Shown here one piece after another: positions 63,275-64,000 of a stretch of 64,000 nt of DNA (position 1 is its first letter; each line of letters starts with the position of its first letter). The stretch covers positions 780,001-844,000 of the forward strand of contig JABMCL010000190.1 in assembly GCA_018857735.1 (NCBI GenBank), in the 5' to 3' direction. A model generated the notes under the pieces. The model did no database searches, had not been told where the DNA came from, and worked only from the letters and a program-made list of their open reading frames with translations. The position numbers and the translations under genes were made by a program. This DNA comes from Alviniconcha marisindica. Taxonomy: Eukaryota; Mollusca; Gastropoda; Provannidae.

Positions 63275-63870
63275 GCTGGACACCCAGAGTCCACAAAGCT
63301 CAGTAAAGTGTCTTGACAGACCACATATTCACACCCAGGACACCAAACTGAGGCAGAGGGCTCCAACACAACACCCGGAGTCCACAGAGCTCAGTGAGGT
63401 GTCCCGACAGACCACGCATCCACACCCAGGACACCACAATGAGGCAGGGCTCCAACAAGACACCCAGAGTCCACAGAGCTCAGAGAGGTGTCCTGACAGA
63501 CCACGCATCCACACCCAGGACACCAAACTGAGGCAGAGGGCTCCAACAAGACACCCAGAGTCCACAGAGCTCAGTGAGGTGTCCTGACAGACCACGCATC
63601 CACACCCAGGACACCAAACTGAGGCAGAGGGCTCCAACAAGACACCCAGAGTCCACAGAGCTCAGTGAGGTGTCCTGACAGACCACGCATCCACACCCAG
63701 GACACCAAACTGAGGCAGAGGGCTCCAACAAGACACCCAGAGTCCACAGAGCTCAGTGAGGTGTCCTGACAGACCATTCACACCCAGGGCACCACAATGA
63801 GGCAGAGGACTCCAACAAGACACCCAGGAGTCCACAGAGCTCAGTGGAGTGTCCCAAACTGACCGTTCAC
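63275..63870. repeat. ~91-bp minisatellite, about seven units
   Basis: Units 'gacacccagagtccacagag', 'ctcagtgaggtgtcctgaca', 'gaccacgcatccacacccag', 'gacaccaaactgaggcagag', 'ggctccaacaa'. The first and last units are diverged and the central ones almost identical, typical of unequal exchange. Confidence 0.95.
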
Positions 63871-63877
63871 ACACCCC

Positions 63878-63899
63878 CAAAAAAAAAAAAAAAAAAAAA
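63878..63899. repeat. poly-A tract
   Basis: A run of about 21 at the end of the minisatellite. Confidence 0.85.
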
Positions 63900-64000
63900 G
63901 TAACCAGGCACGACTCCAACAAACACCTGAGCGGTGCCCCAAAGCTGGCCCATCACTGGTGCACCACCAGGCAGCAGCTGGCCCTAATGAAGCAGTAGCA

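Larger units (their letters stand above)
53955..64000 (-). other. Probable transcribed non-coding part of a minus-strand gene
   Basis: Ten kilobases without a recognisable exon on either strand. The + strand is consistently A-rich, the mirror image of the first 53 kb where both known genes are on +. This fits a long 3' UTR and/or introns of a minus-strand gene starting beyond the right edge. Inferred from composition and the AATAAA at 53949; the gene itself cannot be named. Confidence 0.35.

Noticed and set aside
62100..63922. Several Cys-rich minus-strand open frames
   Set aside because: They are translations of the 51-bp and ~91-bp minisatellites and have no start or domain outside the arrays.

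Overview
The window is eukaryotic genomic DNA. Coding sequence is split into phase-matched GT-AG exons inside long introns full of microsatellites, minisatellites and small transposable-element relics. The proteins, the density of simple repeats, a tRNA-derived SINE and a dispersed repeat of a type I associate with snail genomes suggest a mollusc, probably a gastropod. That assignment is an inference and no marker here proves it.

Two genes can be assembled exon by exon. (1) About 1.6-30.3 kb, + strand: an RNF216 (TRIAD3) RBR-type E3 ubiquitin ligase of 18 coding exons, predicted at about 1,802 residues. A small first exon and a helical domain are followed by a roughly 1,070-residue low-complexity exon carrying SUMO-interaction-like motifs. 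A proline-rich repeat, two CUE/UBA-like segments, RING1, IBR, RING2 with its catalytic cysteine, and a charged helical tail follow. All exon phases agree except in exon 14, which has one base too many in the IBR. (2) About 35.2-47.6 kb, + strand: a TMEM72-like four-helix membrane protein of 184 residues in six exons, with a CpG-richer promoter carrying CCAAT and ETS-type motifs.

From about 53.9 kb to the end no coding exon is recognisable. The + strand turns from T-rich to A-rich there, and an AATAAA lies on the - strand at about 53.95 kb. I read this as the long 3' untranslated or intronic part of a minus-strand gene whose coding part lies beyond the window, convergent with the TMEM72-like gene.

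Repeats and mobile elements: a 3.2-kb element with 26-bp terminal inverted repeats (3.8-7.0 kb); a tRNA-derived SINE (21.4 kb); a 53-bp satellite (22.2-23.4 kb); two foldback families (28.3 kb and 49.3 kb, with solo arms elsewhere); a candidate solo LTR (37.2 kb); a piggyBac-like deletion derivative (45.8-46.4 kb); and a 219-bp TTAA-flanked MITE (52.6 kb).

The most unusual theme is that several minisatellites sit on, or were amplified from, exon-intron boundaries. Examples are the array at the exon 5 donor of RNF216, the repeat holding its exon 6 acceptor, the triplicated catalytic part of exon 15, and the 77-bp units downstream of TMEM72-like exon 4, each carrying an acceptor-like and a donor-like site. 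I found no operon, CRISPR array or obviously new biochemical system.
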